Shown: positions 43,580-54,240 of the stretch, one piece after another
How the letters are laid out: every line of letters begins with the position of its first letter
Position numbering within the stretch: the first letter of the stretch is position 1
Program-made: the position numbers and the translations under genes
Notes under the pieces: generated by a model
The model's database searches: none
What the model saw: the letters and a program-made list of their open reading frames with translations, nothing else
Told to the model about the DNA's origin: nothing
Assembly (NCBI RefSeq): GCF_019823065.1
Contig: NZ_CP081966.1
Span: 186,001 to 250,000 of the forward strand
DNA length: 64,000 nucleotides
Source: Pseudomonas mosselii
GTDB lineage: Bacteria > Pseudomonadota > Gammaproteobacteria > Pseudomonadales > Pseudomonadaceae
Reading direction: 5' to 3'

Positions 43580-43620
43580 TAAGCCCGCTCCTGCAGGTCT
43601 GCCGAGCTGCAGGAGCGGGA
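43580..43620. repeat. REP-like palindrome
   Basis: CCCGCTCCTGCAG and CTGCAGGAGCGGG form 13-base inverted arms around a 10-base spacer, in the gap between cyaA and the TIGR02647 gene. Confidence 0.65.
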
Positions 43621-43628
43621 GCAGGGGT

Positions 43629-43880
43629 TCAGGCCGGCTGGGCGGATTTTGATTTGAGGATGGTCAGCAAAAGCCGGACGCTCTCAGCAGCATCGTTACC
43701 AAGGCTGGTGAGGTAACCGCCATCGGGTTGGTCGGTGAGCCCTTTGTCATGCAAGCGCTTGGCAGCGGCGACCAGGGCGGGGGAGGCGTCGCTGCTAACC
43801 TTGATGCCTTCCTGGTGGTTATCCAGGTTGAACTGAGAAAGGACTTCCAGTTCGGCGATCAGTTCGGGGGTAAAAGGCAT
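43629..43880 (-). CDS. TIGR02647-family small protein
   Basis: An 83-residue protein starting MPFTPELIAELEVLSQFNLD, the signature of the Pseudomonas TIGR02647 family. ATG 43880 follows CAGGAG by 7 bases. It contains LHDKGLTDQPDGGYLTSLG, which resembles a small winged-helix-like segment. Function unknown. Confidence 0.85.
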   Translation of the reverse strand: MPFTPELIAELEVLSQFNLDNHQEGIKVSSDASPALVAAAKRLHDKGLTDQPDGGYLTSLGNDAAESVRLLLTILKSKSAQPA

Positions 43881-43931
43881 GGGCAACTCCTGACTTCGAG
43901 ACAAGGATGGAAGTCAGGAGTGTAGTCAGGC

Positions 43932-44234
43932 TTATTCGATGTCGCCTTGATCCGCCTCAGGTGGCAGCTCCGGCAGGGCCCGCAGGGCGGTTTCATACCA
44001 TTCGGTGTTGAACGGACGGTCTTCGTCGAGCATGGCGTCGATTTCGATGGCCAGCACATGGGCCATGAGATTGAGGATGTCCTCGCGCTCGTAGCCGACC
44101 AGGGTCAGCTTGTTGAAGGTGGCCTTGGCCGCCGCGGGTTCGCCGCTTTCGATCTGGTTCTCGATGGCCTGGGTGAGGGTAGCCTCGGTGAAGGCTTCTT
44201 CGTCGTTGCCGTCGATCTCGTCGTGCTCGCTCAT
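43932..44234 (-). CDS. Small acidic hypothetical protein
   Basis: A 100-residue protein with a strongly acidic start (MSEHDEIDGNDEEAFTEATL) and a helical C-terminal half (LNLMAHVLAIEIDAMLDEDR, WYETALRALPELPPEA). AGGAG lies 8 bases before ATG 44234. I do not recognise a named domain with certainty; it looks like a conserved Pseudomonas cytoplasmic protein. It lies 51 bases upstream of the TIGR02647 gene on the same strand. Confidence 0.75.
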   Translation of the reverse strand: MSEHDEIDGNDEEAFTEATLTQAIENQIESGEPAAAKATFNKLTLVGYEREDILNLMAHVLAIEIDAMLDEDRPFNTEWYETALRALPELPPEADQGDIE

Positions 44235-44380
44235 GGCGGTACTCCTGTGGTGAAGCGCATAGTGTGCCATGTCTGGGTTGGCAATGCCCGGCCATCAACG
44301 CCGAGCATGCCACTGGTCAAGGGCCGGGCAGGGGGCTATAACAGCCGGGCCAACCCCATACGGCCTTGGAGGCTGTCTCA

Positions 44381-45040
44381 ATGCTCAAGCTTCATGGATT
44401 CGCAGTCAGCAACTACTACAACATGGTCAAGCTGGCCTTGCTGGAGAAGGGCGTGCCCTTCGAGGAGGTGCCGTTCTACGGCGGTCAGTTGCCTCAAGCC
44501 CTGGCCATCAGCCCTCGCGGCAAGGTTCCGGTGCTGGAGACCGAGCACGGTTTCATCAGCGAGACCGGAGTCATCCTCGACTACATCGAGCAGACCCAGC
44601 CGGGCAAGGCGCTGCTGCCGGCCGATGCCTTCGGGCAGGCCAAGGTGCGCGAGCTGCTGCGGGAAATCGAGCTGTATATCGAGCTGCCGGCGCGTACCTG
44701 CTACGCCGAGGCGTTCTTCGGCGCGGCGGTCGAACCGCTGATCAAGGAGCGGGCGCGGGCGGACCTGTTGGCGGGCTTCGCCACCCTCAAGCGCAACGGG
44801 CAGTTCCAGCCATACGTGGCCGGTGAGCAACTGACCATCGCCGACCTGATGTTCTGCTTCTCGGTCGACCTGGCCTGCGCGGTGGGCAAGAAGGTGCTCA
44901 ATATCGACTTCCTGGCGGATTTCCCGCAAGCGAAGGCGCTGTTGCAGTTGCTGGGCGAGAACCCGCACATGGCGCGGATCGTGGCGGACAAGGATGCGGC
45001 GATGCCGGCGTTCCTGGAAATGATCAAGAGCAAGCGCTGA
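44381..45040 (+). CDS. Glutathione S-transferase family protein
   Basis: A 219-residue GST with a thioredoxin-like N-terminal domain (MLKLHGFAVSNYYNMVKLAL ... GKVPVLETEHGFISETGVIL) that includes the cis-proline VPVLE and the glutathione-binding ES/ET pair, and a helical C-terminal domain with the N-capping motif EQLTIADLMFCF. A GGAGG site lies 8 bases before ATG 44381. Likely in detoxification or thiol chemistry; substrate unknown. Confidence 0.92.
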   Translation: MLKLHGFAVSNYYNMVKLALLEKGVPFEEVPFYGGQLPQALAISPRGKVPVLETEHGFISETGVILDYIEQTQPGKALLPADAFGQAKVRELLREIELYIELPARTCYAEAFFGAAVEPLIKERARADLLAGFATLKRNGQFQPYVAGEQLTIADLMFCFSVDLACAVGKKVLNIDFLADFPQAKALLQLLGENPHMARIVADKDAAMPAFLEMIKSKR

Positions 45041-45058
45041 CTGGCGTCGGGGCCTTTT

Positions 45059-45155
45059 GCTGGCAAGCCGGCTCCCACGGATACAGCGAAGCGCTGAGGG
45101 CTGTGTGATCGGAGTGGGAGCCGGCTTGCCGGCGAAAGGGCCGCAAAGCGGCCCC
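45059..45155. repeat. Palindrome of a third REP-like type plus GC hairpin
   Basis: GCTGGCAAGCCGGCTCCCAC (45059-45078) and its partner GTGGGAGCCGGCTTGCCGGC (about 45114-45133), then GGGCCGC-AAA-GCGGCCC (45139-45154). It separates the convergent GST and argH genes and differs from the other REP types in its core (GCCGGC). Confidence 0.75.
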
Positions 45156-45162
45156 TGACTGC

Positions 45163-46557
<1,395 letters not shown>

Positions 46558-46749
46558 GGATTCACTCGTTGAAGGCGTGAACGGAAAAAGTGCGCCGATC
46601 ATAGCAGGGTTGCGCCCGCCGCCGCAGGGCGCTGGTCGCGAGAATCGTCCCGTTACAAGGGGGGGCGGCATATTCAACGATTGAACGGCAGTGTTCCACG
46701 GAGCGTCTACAGTTGGACAAAGGACTGGCGGTGAATCTGCCAGACCAGT

Positions 46750-46776
46750 GAATCTTTGGCCTTCGCACCGGTCTGT
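46750..46776 (+). promoter_or_regulatory. Candidate AlgU (sigma-22)-type promoter of algR
   Basis: GAATCT, a 16-base spacer and TCTGT resemble the AlgU consensus GAACTT-N16/17-TCTGA. It is about 80 bases upstream of the algR ATG. P. aeruginosa algR is known to have an AlgU-dependent promoter; the match here is imperfect. Confidence 0.35.
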
Positions 46777-46854
46777 AGCGTGACCGCGTTTCGGTCGCCC
46801 CACACTTGTCTACGCTATACCCGTGCGAGACTCACTCAGGAATCCAGCGCAATT

Positions 46855-47604
46855 ATGAATGTCCTGATCGTTGATGATGAACCCCTGGCCCGCGAGCGCC
46901 TGAGCCGGCTGCTTGGCGAGCTGGAGGGGTACACCGTGATGGAGCCCAGCGCCACCAACGGCGAGGAGGCCCTGACCCTGATCGAAAGCCTCAAGCCCGA
47001 TGTGGTGCTGCTGGATATCGGCATGCCGGGCCTCGATGGCCTGCAGGTCGCCGCCCGGCTGTGCGAACGCGAGTCGCCGCCGGCGGTGGTGTTCTGCACC
47101 GGCGACGATGAGTACGGCAGCGAAGCTTTCAGGGACAGCACCCTGAGCCATGTCGACAAGCCCATCCAGCCGCAGGCCCTGCGCGACGCCCTGCGCCGGG
47201 CAGAAAAACCCAACCGGGCCCAACTGGCCGCGCTGACCCGCCCCGCCAGCGATGCCGGTGGTGGCCCGCGCAGCCATATCAGTGCCCGTACCCGCAAAGG
47301 CATCGAGTTGATCCCCATTCCCCAGGTCATCTACTTCATCGCCGACCACAAGTACGTCACCCTGCGCCATGAGGCGGGCGAAGTGCTGCTTGACGAGCCG
47401 CTCAAGGCCCTGGAGGACGAGTTTGGCGAGCGTTTCGTGCGCATCCACCGCAACGCGCTGGTTGCCCGTGAGCGCATCGAGCGCCTGCAGCGCACGCCGC
47501 TGGGGCATTTCCAGCTCTATCTCAAGGGCCTGGACGGCGACGCCCTGACCGTCAGCCGCCGCCATGTGGCGGGGGTGCGCAAGATGATGCAGTCCTTGCA
47601 CTGA
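46855..47604 (+). CDS. algR: LytTR-family response regulator AlgR
   Basis: A 249-residue regulator. The receiver domain has the acidic pair DD (7-8), phospho-acceptor Asp54 (VVLLDIGMPG) and the conserved lysine (HVDKPIQPQ). The C-terminal LytTR DNA-binding domain follows (TRKGIELIPIPQVIYFIADH ... VRIHRNALVARERIERLQ). In P. aeruginosa AlgR controls alginate, twitching and rhamnolipid genes. In that species the kinase gene algZ/fimS lies just upstream; here only 297 non-coding bases separate argH and algR, so the partner is missing from this locus. Confidence 0.95.
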   Translation: MNVLIVDDEPLARERLSRLLGELEGYTVMEPSATNGEEALTLIESLKPDVVLLDIGMPGLDGLQVAARLCERESPPAVVFCTGDDEYGSEAFRDSTLSHVDKPIQPQALRDALRRAEKPNRAQLAALTRPASDAGGGPRSHISARTRKGIELIPIPQVIYFIADHKYVTLRHEAGEVLLDEPLKALEDEFGERFVRIHRNALVARERIERLQRTPLGHFQLYLKGLDGDALTVSRRHVAGVRKMMQSLH

Positions 47605-47617
47605 ATACCTGTTCGTA

Positions 47618-47693
47618 GCGTGGGAGCGGGCTTGCCCCGCGATGAGGTGTTGCCCGCCATCGCAATCGCGGGTCATGCCCGCTCCCGCGTGGC
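47618..47693. repeat. REP inverted pair between algR and hemC
   Basis: GTGGGAGCGGGCTTGCCCCGCGAT and the inverted ATCGCGGGTCATGCCCGCTCCCGC with about 25 bases between; the second REP type, with a small change in the second copy. Confidence 0.75.
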
Positions 47694-47771
47694 GCTTTGC
47701 TGATCTGAATCTGCGGGCACACCCAGAGGAGCTGTTATCATCGACCGCATTTCTCTGGATCGGTGCGCTTC

Positions 47772-48713
47772 ATGTCCACTCGCGAAATCCGCATTGCCAC
47801 CCGTAAAAGTGCCTTGGCCCTGTGGCAGGCCGAATACGTCAAAGCCCGCCTGGAGCAGGCGCATCCTGGTCTTCTGGTGACCCTGGTGCCGATGGTCAGC
47901 CGCGGCGACAAGCTGCTCGACGCGCCGCTGGCGAAGATCGGCGGCAAGGGCCTGTTCGTCAAGGAGCTGGAAACCGCCCTGCTCGACAACGAGGCCGACA
48001 TCGCCGTGCACTCGATGAAGGACGTCCCCATGGACTTCCCCGAGGGCCTGGGCCTGTACTGCATCTGCGAGCGTGAAGACCCGCGCGACGCCTTCGTTTC
48101 CAACACCTTCGCCAGCCTCGAGGCCTTGCCGGCCGGCAGCATCGTCGGCACTTCCAGCCTGCGCCGCCAGGCCCAGTTGCTGGCGCGCCGGCCCGACCTC
48201 GAGATCCGTTTCCTGCGCGGCAACGTCAACACCCGCCTGGCCAAGCTCGATGCCGGCGAGTACGACGCCATCATCCTCGCCGCCGCCGGCCTGATTCGCC
48301 TCGGCTTCGAGGACCGCATCACTGCCTCCATCAGCGTCGATGACAGCCTGCCGGCGGGCGGCCAGGGCGCGGTGGGCATCGAATGCCGCAGCGCCGACGC
48401 CCAGATCCATGCCTTGCTGGCGCCGTTGCACCATGCCGACACCGCCGATCGGGTGGTGGCCGAGCGCGCCCTGAACAAGCGCCTCAATGGCGGCTGCCAG
48501 GTGCCGATCGCCTGCTACGCGGTGCTCGAAGGCGAGCAGCTGTGGCTGCGCGGCCTGGTTGGCCAGCCCTCCGGCGGCACCTTGCTGGTGGCCGAGGCCC
48601 GGGCGCCGCGTGCCGATGCCGAGCGCCTGGGTGTGCAGGTCGCTGAAGACCTGCTCGGGCAGGGGGCCGAGGCGATCCTCAAGGAAGTCTACGGCGAGGC
48701 CGGCCACCCGTGA
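47772..48713 (+). CDS. hemC: Hydroxymethylbilane synthase (porphobilinogen deaminase)
   Basis: A 313-residue enzyme that joins four porphobilinogens in heme synthesis. It has the family start [20 protein letters not shown], the substrate residues in SSLRRQAQL and RGNVNTRL, and the dipyrromethane-cofactor cysteine in [12 protein letters not shown] 47772 is preferred to the GTG three codons earlier. Its stop overlaps the hemD start (GTGA). Confidence 0.97.
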   Translation: MSTREIRIATRKSALALWQAEYVKARLEQAHPGLLVTLVPMVSRGDKLLDAPLAKIGGKGLFVKELETALLDNEADIAVHSMKDVPMDFPEGLGLYCICEREDPRDAFVSNTFASLEALPAGSIVGTSSLRRQAQLLARRPDLEIRFLRGNVNTRLAKLDAGEYDAIILAAAGLIRLGFEDRITASISVDDSLPAGGQGAVGIECRSADAQIHALLAPLHHADTADRVVAERALNKRLNGGCQVPIACYAVLEGEQLWLRGLVGQPSGGTLLVAEARAPRADAERLGVQVAEDLLGQGAEAILKEVYGEAGHP

Positions 48714-49477
48714 GCCCCTGGCGCCTGCTGCTGACCCGCCCTGAAGAGGACTGTGCGGCGCTGGCGCAGACCCTGGCCGACGCGGGCATCGCCAGCGCCA
48801 GCCTGCCGTTGCTGGTGATCGAGGCGATCGCGCCGGCCCCTGAGCAGTTGCAGCGCCTGCGGGCGATCGCCGAGGCCCACGCCATCATCGTGGTCAGCAA
48901 ACCGGCGGCCCGCCTGCTGCTGGAGCAACTCGCCCAAGCGGGAGTGACGCCGCCGTTCGCCGGCTGGTTCACGGTGGGCGAGGCAACCGCGCGGATCCTT
49001 CAGGAGCGCCGGTTGCAGGTGGCCTTCCCGGCTGTCGGCGACAACAGCGAAGCCTTGCTCGCATTGCCCGCCCTGCGCGAGGCTATCGCCGTGTCGGCAC
49101 CCCGCGTCCTTATCGTGCGCGGCGTCGGAGGTCGTGAACTGCTGGCCGAGCGTCTTGCCGAGCAAGGTGCTAGTGTCGATTATCTGGAATTGTATCGCCG
49201 CTGCCTGCCGCACTACCCTGCCACGACCCTCGCCCAGCGCATCGATGGGGAACGCCTCAATGGCTTGGTGGTCAGCAGTGGGCAGGGTCTGGAACACTTG
49301 CAGCGACTGGCGGGTGCGGATTGGCCGCGGTTTTCCCGCTTGCCGCTGTTCGTGCCCAGCCCCCGGGTGGCCGAGCAGGCCCGAGCGCTCGGGGCGAAAG
49401 ACATTGTGGATTGCCGTGGCGCCAGCGCCGCGGCCTTGCTGGCAGCCGTGCAGCGAACCGCTGCGCCTGCCCCTTAA
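48710..49477 (+). CDS. hemD: Uroporphyrinogen-III synthase
   Basis: A 255-residue HemD that closes the tetrapyrrole ring with inversion of ring D. The two-domain alpha/beta layout is visible: [20 protein letters not shown] at the start and [20 protein letters not shown] and [16 protein letters not shown] in the second half. It starts at GTG 48710, which overlaps the hemC stop by four bases. Confidence 0.95.
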   Translation: MSPWRLLLTRPEEDCAALAQTLADAGIASASLPLLVIEAIAPAPEQLQRLRAIAEAHAIIVVSKPAARLLLEQLAQAGVTPPFAGWFTVGEATARILQERRLQVAFPAVGDNSEALLALPALREAIAVSAPRVLIVRGVGGRELLAERLAEQGASVDYLELYRRCLPHYPATTLAQRIDGERLNGLVVSSGQGLEHLQRLAGADWPRFSRLPLFVPSPRVAEQARALGAKDIVDCRGASAAALLAAVQRTAAPAP

Positions 49478-49523
49478 GGCGCTAAGCTAGAGAGCTATGC
49501 GCCACCATGCAAAGGATGGATAC

Positions 49524-50624
49524 GTGAGCGAAACTGTCTTGTCCAACACTGAACAGCCCGCGGCGCCCGAGGCGCCGCAATCCGCCACCGCCAAGCCCGC
49601 CCGACGCTCCGGCAACGGCCTGGCGCTGCTGGCCCTGCTGCTGGGCGCCGCCGGCGTCGCGGTCGGCGGCTGGAGCGTCTGGCAGGTCCGTCAGCTGCAA
49701 GGCAGCGAGCAAGGCCAGGGCGAACACCTGCAAGCCCTCAATCAACGCGCCGACGCGCTGCAGCAGCGCGAGCAGCAGCTCAGCGCGCAGCTGGCCAGCT
49801 TGCCGGCAGCCAGTGAGCTGGAAGACCGCCGGCGCCTTGTGGCGCAATTGCAGGGCGACCAGCAGCGCCTGAGCCAGCGCCTGGAAACCGTGCTCGGCGA
49901 AAGCCGCAAGGAGTGGCGCCTGGCCGAGGCCGAGCACCTGTTGCGCCTGGCCACCCTGCGCCTGTCGGCGCTGCAGGACATCACCAGCGCCAAGGCGCTG
50001 GTCGAAGGTGCCGATGAGATCCTCCGCGAGCAGAGCGACCCGGGCGCCTTCGCCGCCCGCGAGCAACTGGCCCGCAGCCTGGCGACGCTGTCCAGCACCG
50101 AGCAGCCGGATCGCACTGGGCTGTTCCTCAAGCTCGCCGCGCAGCGTGAACTGGTGCAGCAGCTCAGCGCCCAGTCGCCGGAGTTCGACAGCAAAGCCGA
50201 CGCCATGGGCGCGCTGACCGCCGATGGCGACGGCGCCAGCCGCTGGTCGCAGTGGTGGGCGGAGATCTCCAAGTACTTCCAGATCGAGTTCAATGCCGAC
50301 GACAACGTCCGCCCGCTGCTGTCCGGGCAGTCGCTCAACCAGCTGCGCCTGGCCCTGAGCCTGACCATCGAGCAGGCGCAATGGGCGGCGCTCAACGGCG
50401 AGGCCAAGGTCTATGCCCAGGCCCTGGACGACGCGCGCAGCGTGTTGCTGGCCAACTTCAACCCGGACAACCCGCAAAGCAAGGCGATGCTCGACAGCTT
50501 CAACCAGCTGGCCGAACAGCCGGTGTCGGTGGTCACGCCTGACCTGAGCGAGAGCCTGGCCGCGGTGCAGGCCTACATCCAGCGTCGCCACCTACCGGCC
50601 GCCGCCGAGGGGGCCAAGCCATGA
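49524..50624 (+). CDS. hemX: HemX-family membrane-anchored protein
   Basis: A 366-residue protein with one N-terminal membrane helix (GLALLALLLGAAGVAVGGW) and a long, mostly helical, periplasmic coiled-coil part (LQALNQRADALQQREQQLSA, LEDRRRLVAQLQGDQQRLSQ). It is related to the C-terminal half of enterobacterial HemX, whose exact role is unclear. The start is a choice: GTG 49524 has an AAGGATG site and gives (M)SETVLSNTEQP; ATG 49497 would add nine residues. It overlaps hemY by four bases. Confidence 0.9.
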   Translation: MSETVLSNTEQPAAPEAPQSATAKPARRSGNGLALLALLLGAAGVAVGGWSVWQVRQLQGSEQGQGEHLQALNQRADALQQREQQLSAQLASLPAASELEDRRRLVAQLQGDQQRLSQRLETVLGESRKEWRLAEAEHLLRLATLRLSALQDITSAKALVEGADEILREQSDPGAFAAREQLARSLATLSSTEQPDRTGLFLKLAAQRELVQQLSAQSPEFDSKADAMGALTADGDGASRWSQWWAEISKYFQIEFNADDNVRPLLSGQSLNQLRLALSLTIEQAQWAALNGEAKVYAQALDDARSVLLANFNPDNPQSKAMLDSFNQLAEQPVSVVTPDLSESLAAVQAYIQRRHLPAAAEGAKP

Positions 50625-51859
50625 AGCGAGTGTACCTGCTGGCGGTGCTGGCGATCGTCGTTGCCGCGGCGCTGGGCATCGCGATTGCCAAGCATAGCGG
50701 CTACGTGCTGATCGCCTACGGCGGCTTCCGCTATCAGTCCGGGCTGTGGGCGGCGCTCGGCGCGCTGGTTGGCATCATCGTGCTGCTGTTGCTGCTGCGT
50801 TACCTGGTCGGCCTGGTGCTGACCTCGTCCGGGGTGGTCAACCCGTGGTCGCGGCGCAACCGCAGCCGCCGTACCCGGATCGCCGTCGAACAAGGCCAGC
50901 TGGACCTGGCCGAGGGGCGCTGGGCGAGTGCCCAGCGCCACTTGCAGCGTGCCGCCGAGTCCGACCGCCAGCCACTGCTCTACTACCTCGGTGCCGCTCG
51001 CGCCGCCAACGAACTGGGACGGGTGGAGGAGCGTGACAACCTGCTCGAACGCGCCCTGGAGCGCCAGCCCCAGGCGGAGCTCGCCGTTGCCCTGACCCAT
51101 GCCCAGTTGCAGATGGACCGGGGCGAGAGCGAGGGTGCGCTGGAGGCCCTGCAGGCGATGCAGGAGCGTCACCCGCACAATGCCCAGGTGTTGCGCCTGC
51201 TGCAGCGCCTGCACTTGGAGCGCGGTGACTGGCCGGCGTTGATCCGCCTGCTGCCGGACTTGCGCAAGCACAAGGTGCTGCCCGCGGCGGAGCTTGCCGA
51301 CCTGGAGCAGCGCGCCTGGGGCCAGAACCTGGGCCTGGCGGCGACCCGTGGCGAGGATCCGCAGACGGCGCGCCAGGCGCTCGAGCGCGCCTGGCAACAG
51401 CTGACCAATGCTCAGCGTCAAGAGCCGCAACTGGTGTCTGCCTATGCCGAACAGCTGCGTCAGGTCGGTGCCCAGGGCGAGGCCGAGCAGGTGCTTCGCG
51501 GCGCGCTCAAGCGCGGCTACGAAAGCCACCTGGCACGCCTGTACGGGCTGGTGCGCGGCGACGATCCGGCGCGCCAGTTGCAGACGGCCGAAGGCTGGCT
51601 GAAGGAGCATCCGCAGGACCCGAGCCTGCTGCTCACCCTCGGCCGGCTGAGCCTGCAGAACCGCTTGTGGGGCAAGGCGCGTGATTATCTGGAGAGCAGT
51701 CTGCGCATGGAGCGCAATCCGGAAACCTGCGCCGAGCTGGCACGCTTGCTGGCCGGGCTTGGTGAGACCGAGCGCAGCAATCAGCTGTTCCAGGAGGGCC
51801 TGGGGCTGCTGGATGAGCGCCTGCTGGCGTTGCCGCTGCCGGAGGGTGTTCGGGCCTGA
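50621..51859 (+). CDS. hemY: HemY-family membrane protein with TPR repeats
   Basis: A 412-residue protein with two N-terminal membrane helices (LAVLAIVVAAALGIAIA and WAALGALVGIIVLLLLLRYL) and cytoplasmic TPR-type helices (YYLGAARAANELGRVEERDN, LAELARLLAGLGETERSNQL-like). It is the gamma-proteobacterial HemY, not protoporphyrinogen oxidase. The role in heme synthesis is inferred from the conserved hemCDXY operon. Confidence 0.92.
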   Translation: MKRVYLLAVLAIVVAAALGIAIAKHSGYVLIAYGGFRYQSGLWAALGALVGIIVLLLLLRYLVGLVLTSSGVVNPWSRRNRSRRTRIAVEQGQLDLAEGRWASAQRHLQRAAESDRQPLLYYLGAARAANELGRVEERDNLLERALERQPQAELAVALTHAQLQMDRGESEGALEALQAMQERHPHNAQVLRLLQRLHLERGDWPALIRLLPDLRKHKVLPAAELADLEQRAWGQNLGLAATRGEDPQTARQALERAWQQLTNAQRQEPQLVSAYAEQLRQVGAQGEAEQVLRGALKRGYESHLARLYGLVRGDDPARQLQTAEGWLKEHPQDPSLLLTLGRLSLQNRLWGKARDYLESSLRMERNPETCAELARLLAGLGETERSNQLFQEGLGLLDERLLALPLPEGVRA

Positions 51860-52150
51860 GGGCTCAGTGGCCACGTGACGTACTGTTGCGCATCGCGGGC
51901 ATGCCTGCCGGTGCAGGTGCGATGTTTTGCCAGCGGCGTGTTGCATTTTCTGATGAGCGATGACTCAAGACGCGCCCTCTGCGGGGAGGGCGTTGAATCT
52001 TCCTTCCTTCGCGTCGGAATATTCCCACGCTCCACAAAAATGATTCTCTAGCCATTCAGCGACTTGTCTGCACTGTAGCGCCTTGATACAAAGCGCTCCT
52101 TTCCTCTACCGTTTCAAACCACTTCCTTCATTTTCGGATCACATCTACCC

Positions 52151-52648
52151 ATGTCGCTGGCCTGCTTGCGCAGCTCGTTCCTTCCCGCCTTCCTGGCCGC
52201 CGTAGTGGTGCTGGTTGCGTCGTTCCGTCTCGAGAACGTGGTTGGCCTGGATCCCTGCGCGTTGTGTTTCAGCCAGCGCCTGATGCTGGGCTGTTTTGCG
52301 CTGACCTGCCTGGTCGCCACGCTACACACCGGCGCCCGCCGCTGGCATGCCCGGCTGGCGCTGCTGTTCGCGTCGGCTGGCGCCTTGCTGGCGGGGCGGC
52401 ATGTCTGGCTGCAGGCCGAGCCGCTGCCGGTCAGCGGTTGCCACCTGCCCCTGGCGCACCTGGTCGAACGCCCGTGGAGCGAGATTCTGCAGGCGTTCCT
52501 GCTGGGCAGCCCGGACTGCGTGTCGGTCAACTGGAGCTTCCTCGATCTGACCCTGCCGGAATGGAGCCTGCTGGCCTTCCTGTTGCTGGCGGCGGTGCCG
52601 TTGTCGTGGCTGGTGCTGTATCGATTACGCCAGGACGCGGCGGGTTGA
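52151..52648 (+). CDS. dsbB: Disulfide bond formation protein DsbB (DsbH-type)
   Basis: A 165-residue inner-membrane protein with four helices. The quinone-facing cysteine pair is Cys36-Ala-Leu-Cys39 (DPCALCFSQR), and the periplasmic pair lies in SGCHLPLAH and GSPDCVSVN. It re-oxidises DsbA and passes electrons to ubiquinone. P. aeruginosa has two DsbB proteins, and the one at this locus is called DsbH. It is 291 bases from hemY and 230 bases from algQ, so it is probably transcribed alone. Confidence 0.93.
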   Translation: MSLACLRSSFLPAFLAAVVVLVASFRLENVVGLDPCALCFSQRLMLGCFALTCLVATLHTGARRWHARLALLFASAGALLAGRHVWLQAEPLPVSGCHLPLAHLVERPWSEILQAFLLGSPDCVSVNWSFLDLTLPEWSLLAFLLLAAVPLSWLVLYRLRQDAAG

Positions 52649-52878
52649 TCCACGGCAATGCACCGGGCATTGCGCGACCAGCGGTGGCCGGCAACGGGAT
52701 TAAACGCTTGTATGAACTTTGTCTGCTGCGTACCTTGAAGGGCAGGTCGCGCGGGAATAATCTCGCAGCACGCTTACCGAAAATACAACTGCTCGATGCC
52801 GTTTGCTGACGTCACCTTTGTGCCACGGTGTTGTGTCGCGAGGTGCAGCGGCATCTACCCAGAAGGGAAGAGATCGCC

Positions 52879-53349
52879 ATGCTCGATAGTTGCCAGAACG
52901 CCCAGGAACGCTGGGGCGGTGTTCACAAGCTGATCGATCGTTGGCTGGAGGAGCGCCAGGAACTGGTGCAGGCCTTCCGCGCGTTGCGCGATGCCAAGCC
53001 GGCCTTTGCCGACAAGCACCACAACGGCGGATTCTGCGAGGTCCTCGTCGACTACGTCTCGGCGTGGCACTTCGAGGTGTGCGAACAGCTCATCAGCGAG
53101 GCCAAGGCTTTTGGCGACGAGCGTGCGCTGGAGCTGGCCGAGGAAATCAACCCGCGGATCAACGACATCACCCAGATCGCCCTGGCCTTCAACGACCACT
53201 GCGCCAAGGGCGAATGCACCGACACCGAACGCTTCGCGGAAAAGCTGGGCAAGCTCGGAAGCCTGTTGCACGAGCGTTTCGAGCTGGAAGACTGCCTGAT
53301 CGAAGTGCTGCACAACGCCCACAAGCAAGAGGACGCGGTGCAGGCCTGA
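52879..53349 (+). CDS. algQ: Sigma-70-binding regulator AlgQ (Rsd family)
   Basis: A 156-residue protein of the Rsd/AlgQ family (anti-sigma-70), with the all-alpha pattern [40 protein letters not shown], and [15 protein letters not shown]. It binds region 4 of RpoD and shifts polymerase use; in P. aeruginosa it affects alginate and siderophore genes. ATG 52879 follows GGGAAGAG. It ends one base from the convergent FKBP gene. Confidence 0.95.
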   Translation: MLDSCQNAQERWGGVHKLIDRWLEERQELVQAFRALRDAKPAFADKHHNGGFCEVLVDYVSAWHFEVCEQLISEAKAFGDERALELAEEINPRINDITQIALAFNDHCAKGECTDTERFAEKLGKLGSLLHERFELEDCLIEVLHNAHKQEDAVQA

Positions 53350-53350
53350 T

Positions 53351-54016
53351 TCAGTCGGCCACGTCCAGCAGTTCGATCTCGAACACCAGTGGGGTATAGG
53401 GTGCGATCAGGTCACCCGCACCGTCGGCGCCGTAGGCTTGCGCCGACGGGATCACCAGGCGCCATTTCGCCCCCGCCTTCATGCGTGGCAGCGCCACCTG
53501 CCAGCCCTCGATCACCGAGTCCAGCTTGAACCATTGCGGTTGCAGGTTCTGGTCGAACACCGTGCCATCCGGCAATTTCCCTACATAGCGCACCTGCACG
53601 CGACCGCTGGCCTTGGGTTGTGCGCCGCTGCCGCTGGCCAGCTCGCTGTAGAGGATGCCCTCAGGCAGTTCGCGTACCCCGGCCTTGGCCCGTTCGCCGG
53701 CGATGAAGCGTTTTTCCGCTTCCACCAGCTTGTCCACCTGGGCCTGTTCGGCGGCGGCGTTGGCTTGCGTCTCGTGCTGTTCGAGGATGGCCTGCATGCG
53801 TGACTTGGCAATGCGGGGCGGCTGGCCCTGATAGGCCTGGCGCAGGCCTTCGACCAGGGCGTCGAGCTGCAGGCCGGGGACTTCCTGGCGCAGGCGCTCG
53901 CCCAGGCTGGCACCGAGGCTGTAGGCCAGGTCGCTGTCGTTGGCGGGGGCGGTTTCGGCGTTGGCCAGGGCGAGTGGCATCACCAGGCACAGGCCCAGAG
54001 TCAGATAACGAGGCAT
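53351..54016 (-). CDS. FKBP-type peptidyl-prolyl isomerase (FklB/MIP-like), exported
   Basis: A 221-residue protein: signal peptide (MPRYLTLGLCLVMPLALANA), helical dimerisation part (DLAYSLGASLGERLRQEVPG ... ILEQHETQANAAAEQAQVDK), then the FKBP domain (VQVRYVGKLPDGTVFDQNL, GWQVALPRMKAGAKWRLVIP, FEIELLDVAD). It folds or stabilises periplasmic proteins. The AGGAA site before ATG 54016 supports the start. It is divergent from algP. Confidence 0.93.
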   Translation of the reverse strand: MPRYLTLGLCLVMPLALANAETAPANDSDLAYSLGASLGERLRQEVPGLQLDALVEGLRQAYQGQPPRIAKSRMQAILEQHETQANAAAEQAQVDKLVEAEKRFIAGERAKAGVRELPEGILYSELASGSGAQPKASGRVQVRYVGKLPDGTVFDQNLQPQWFKLDSVIEGWQVALPRMKAGAKWRLVIPSAQAYGADGAGDLIAPYTPLVFEIELLDVAD

Positions 54017-54240
54017 GAACGGTTCCTGCGGCAAAGAGCGCAAAGTATGCCAGCGTTGTTGGGCGAAGATGTGTAAATATCGGCAGTGCACTAATGGGCA
54101 ACTACACTTGTTTCCAGCTGCAAGACAACAACTTTGCCCAGGCATGCAACGCGGCGCTACTGAGACTGTCAACATGCCCTAGCGGCGGTAGCAGCAGAAG
54201 CATAGTATGAGCCGCACTCTCGTCAGCCAGGAGGTAAACC

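Noticed and set aside
46562..46768. Remnant of a kinase gene between argH and algR
   Set aside because: The short frames there show no HisKA or HATPase motif, so no pseudogene can be supported.
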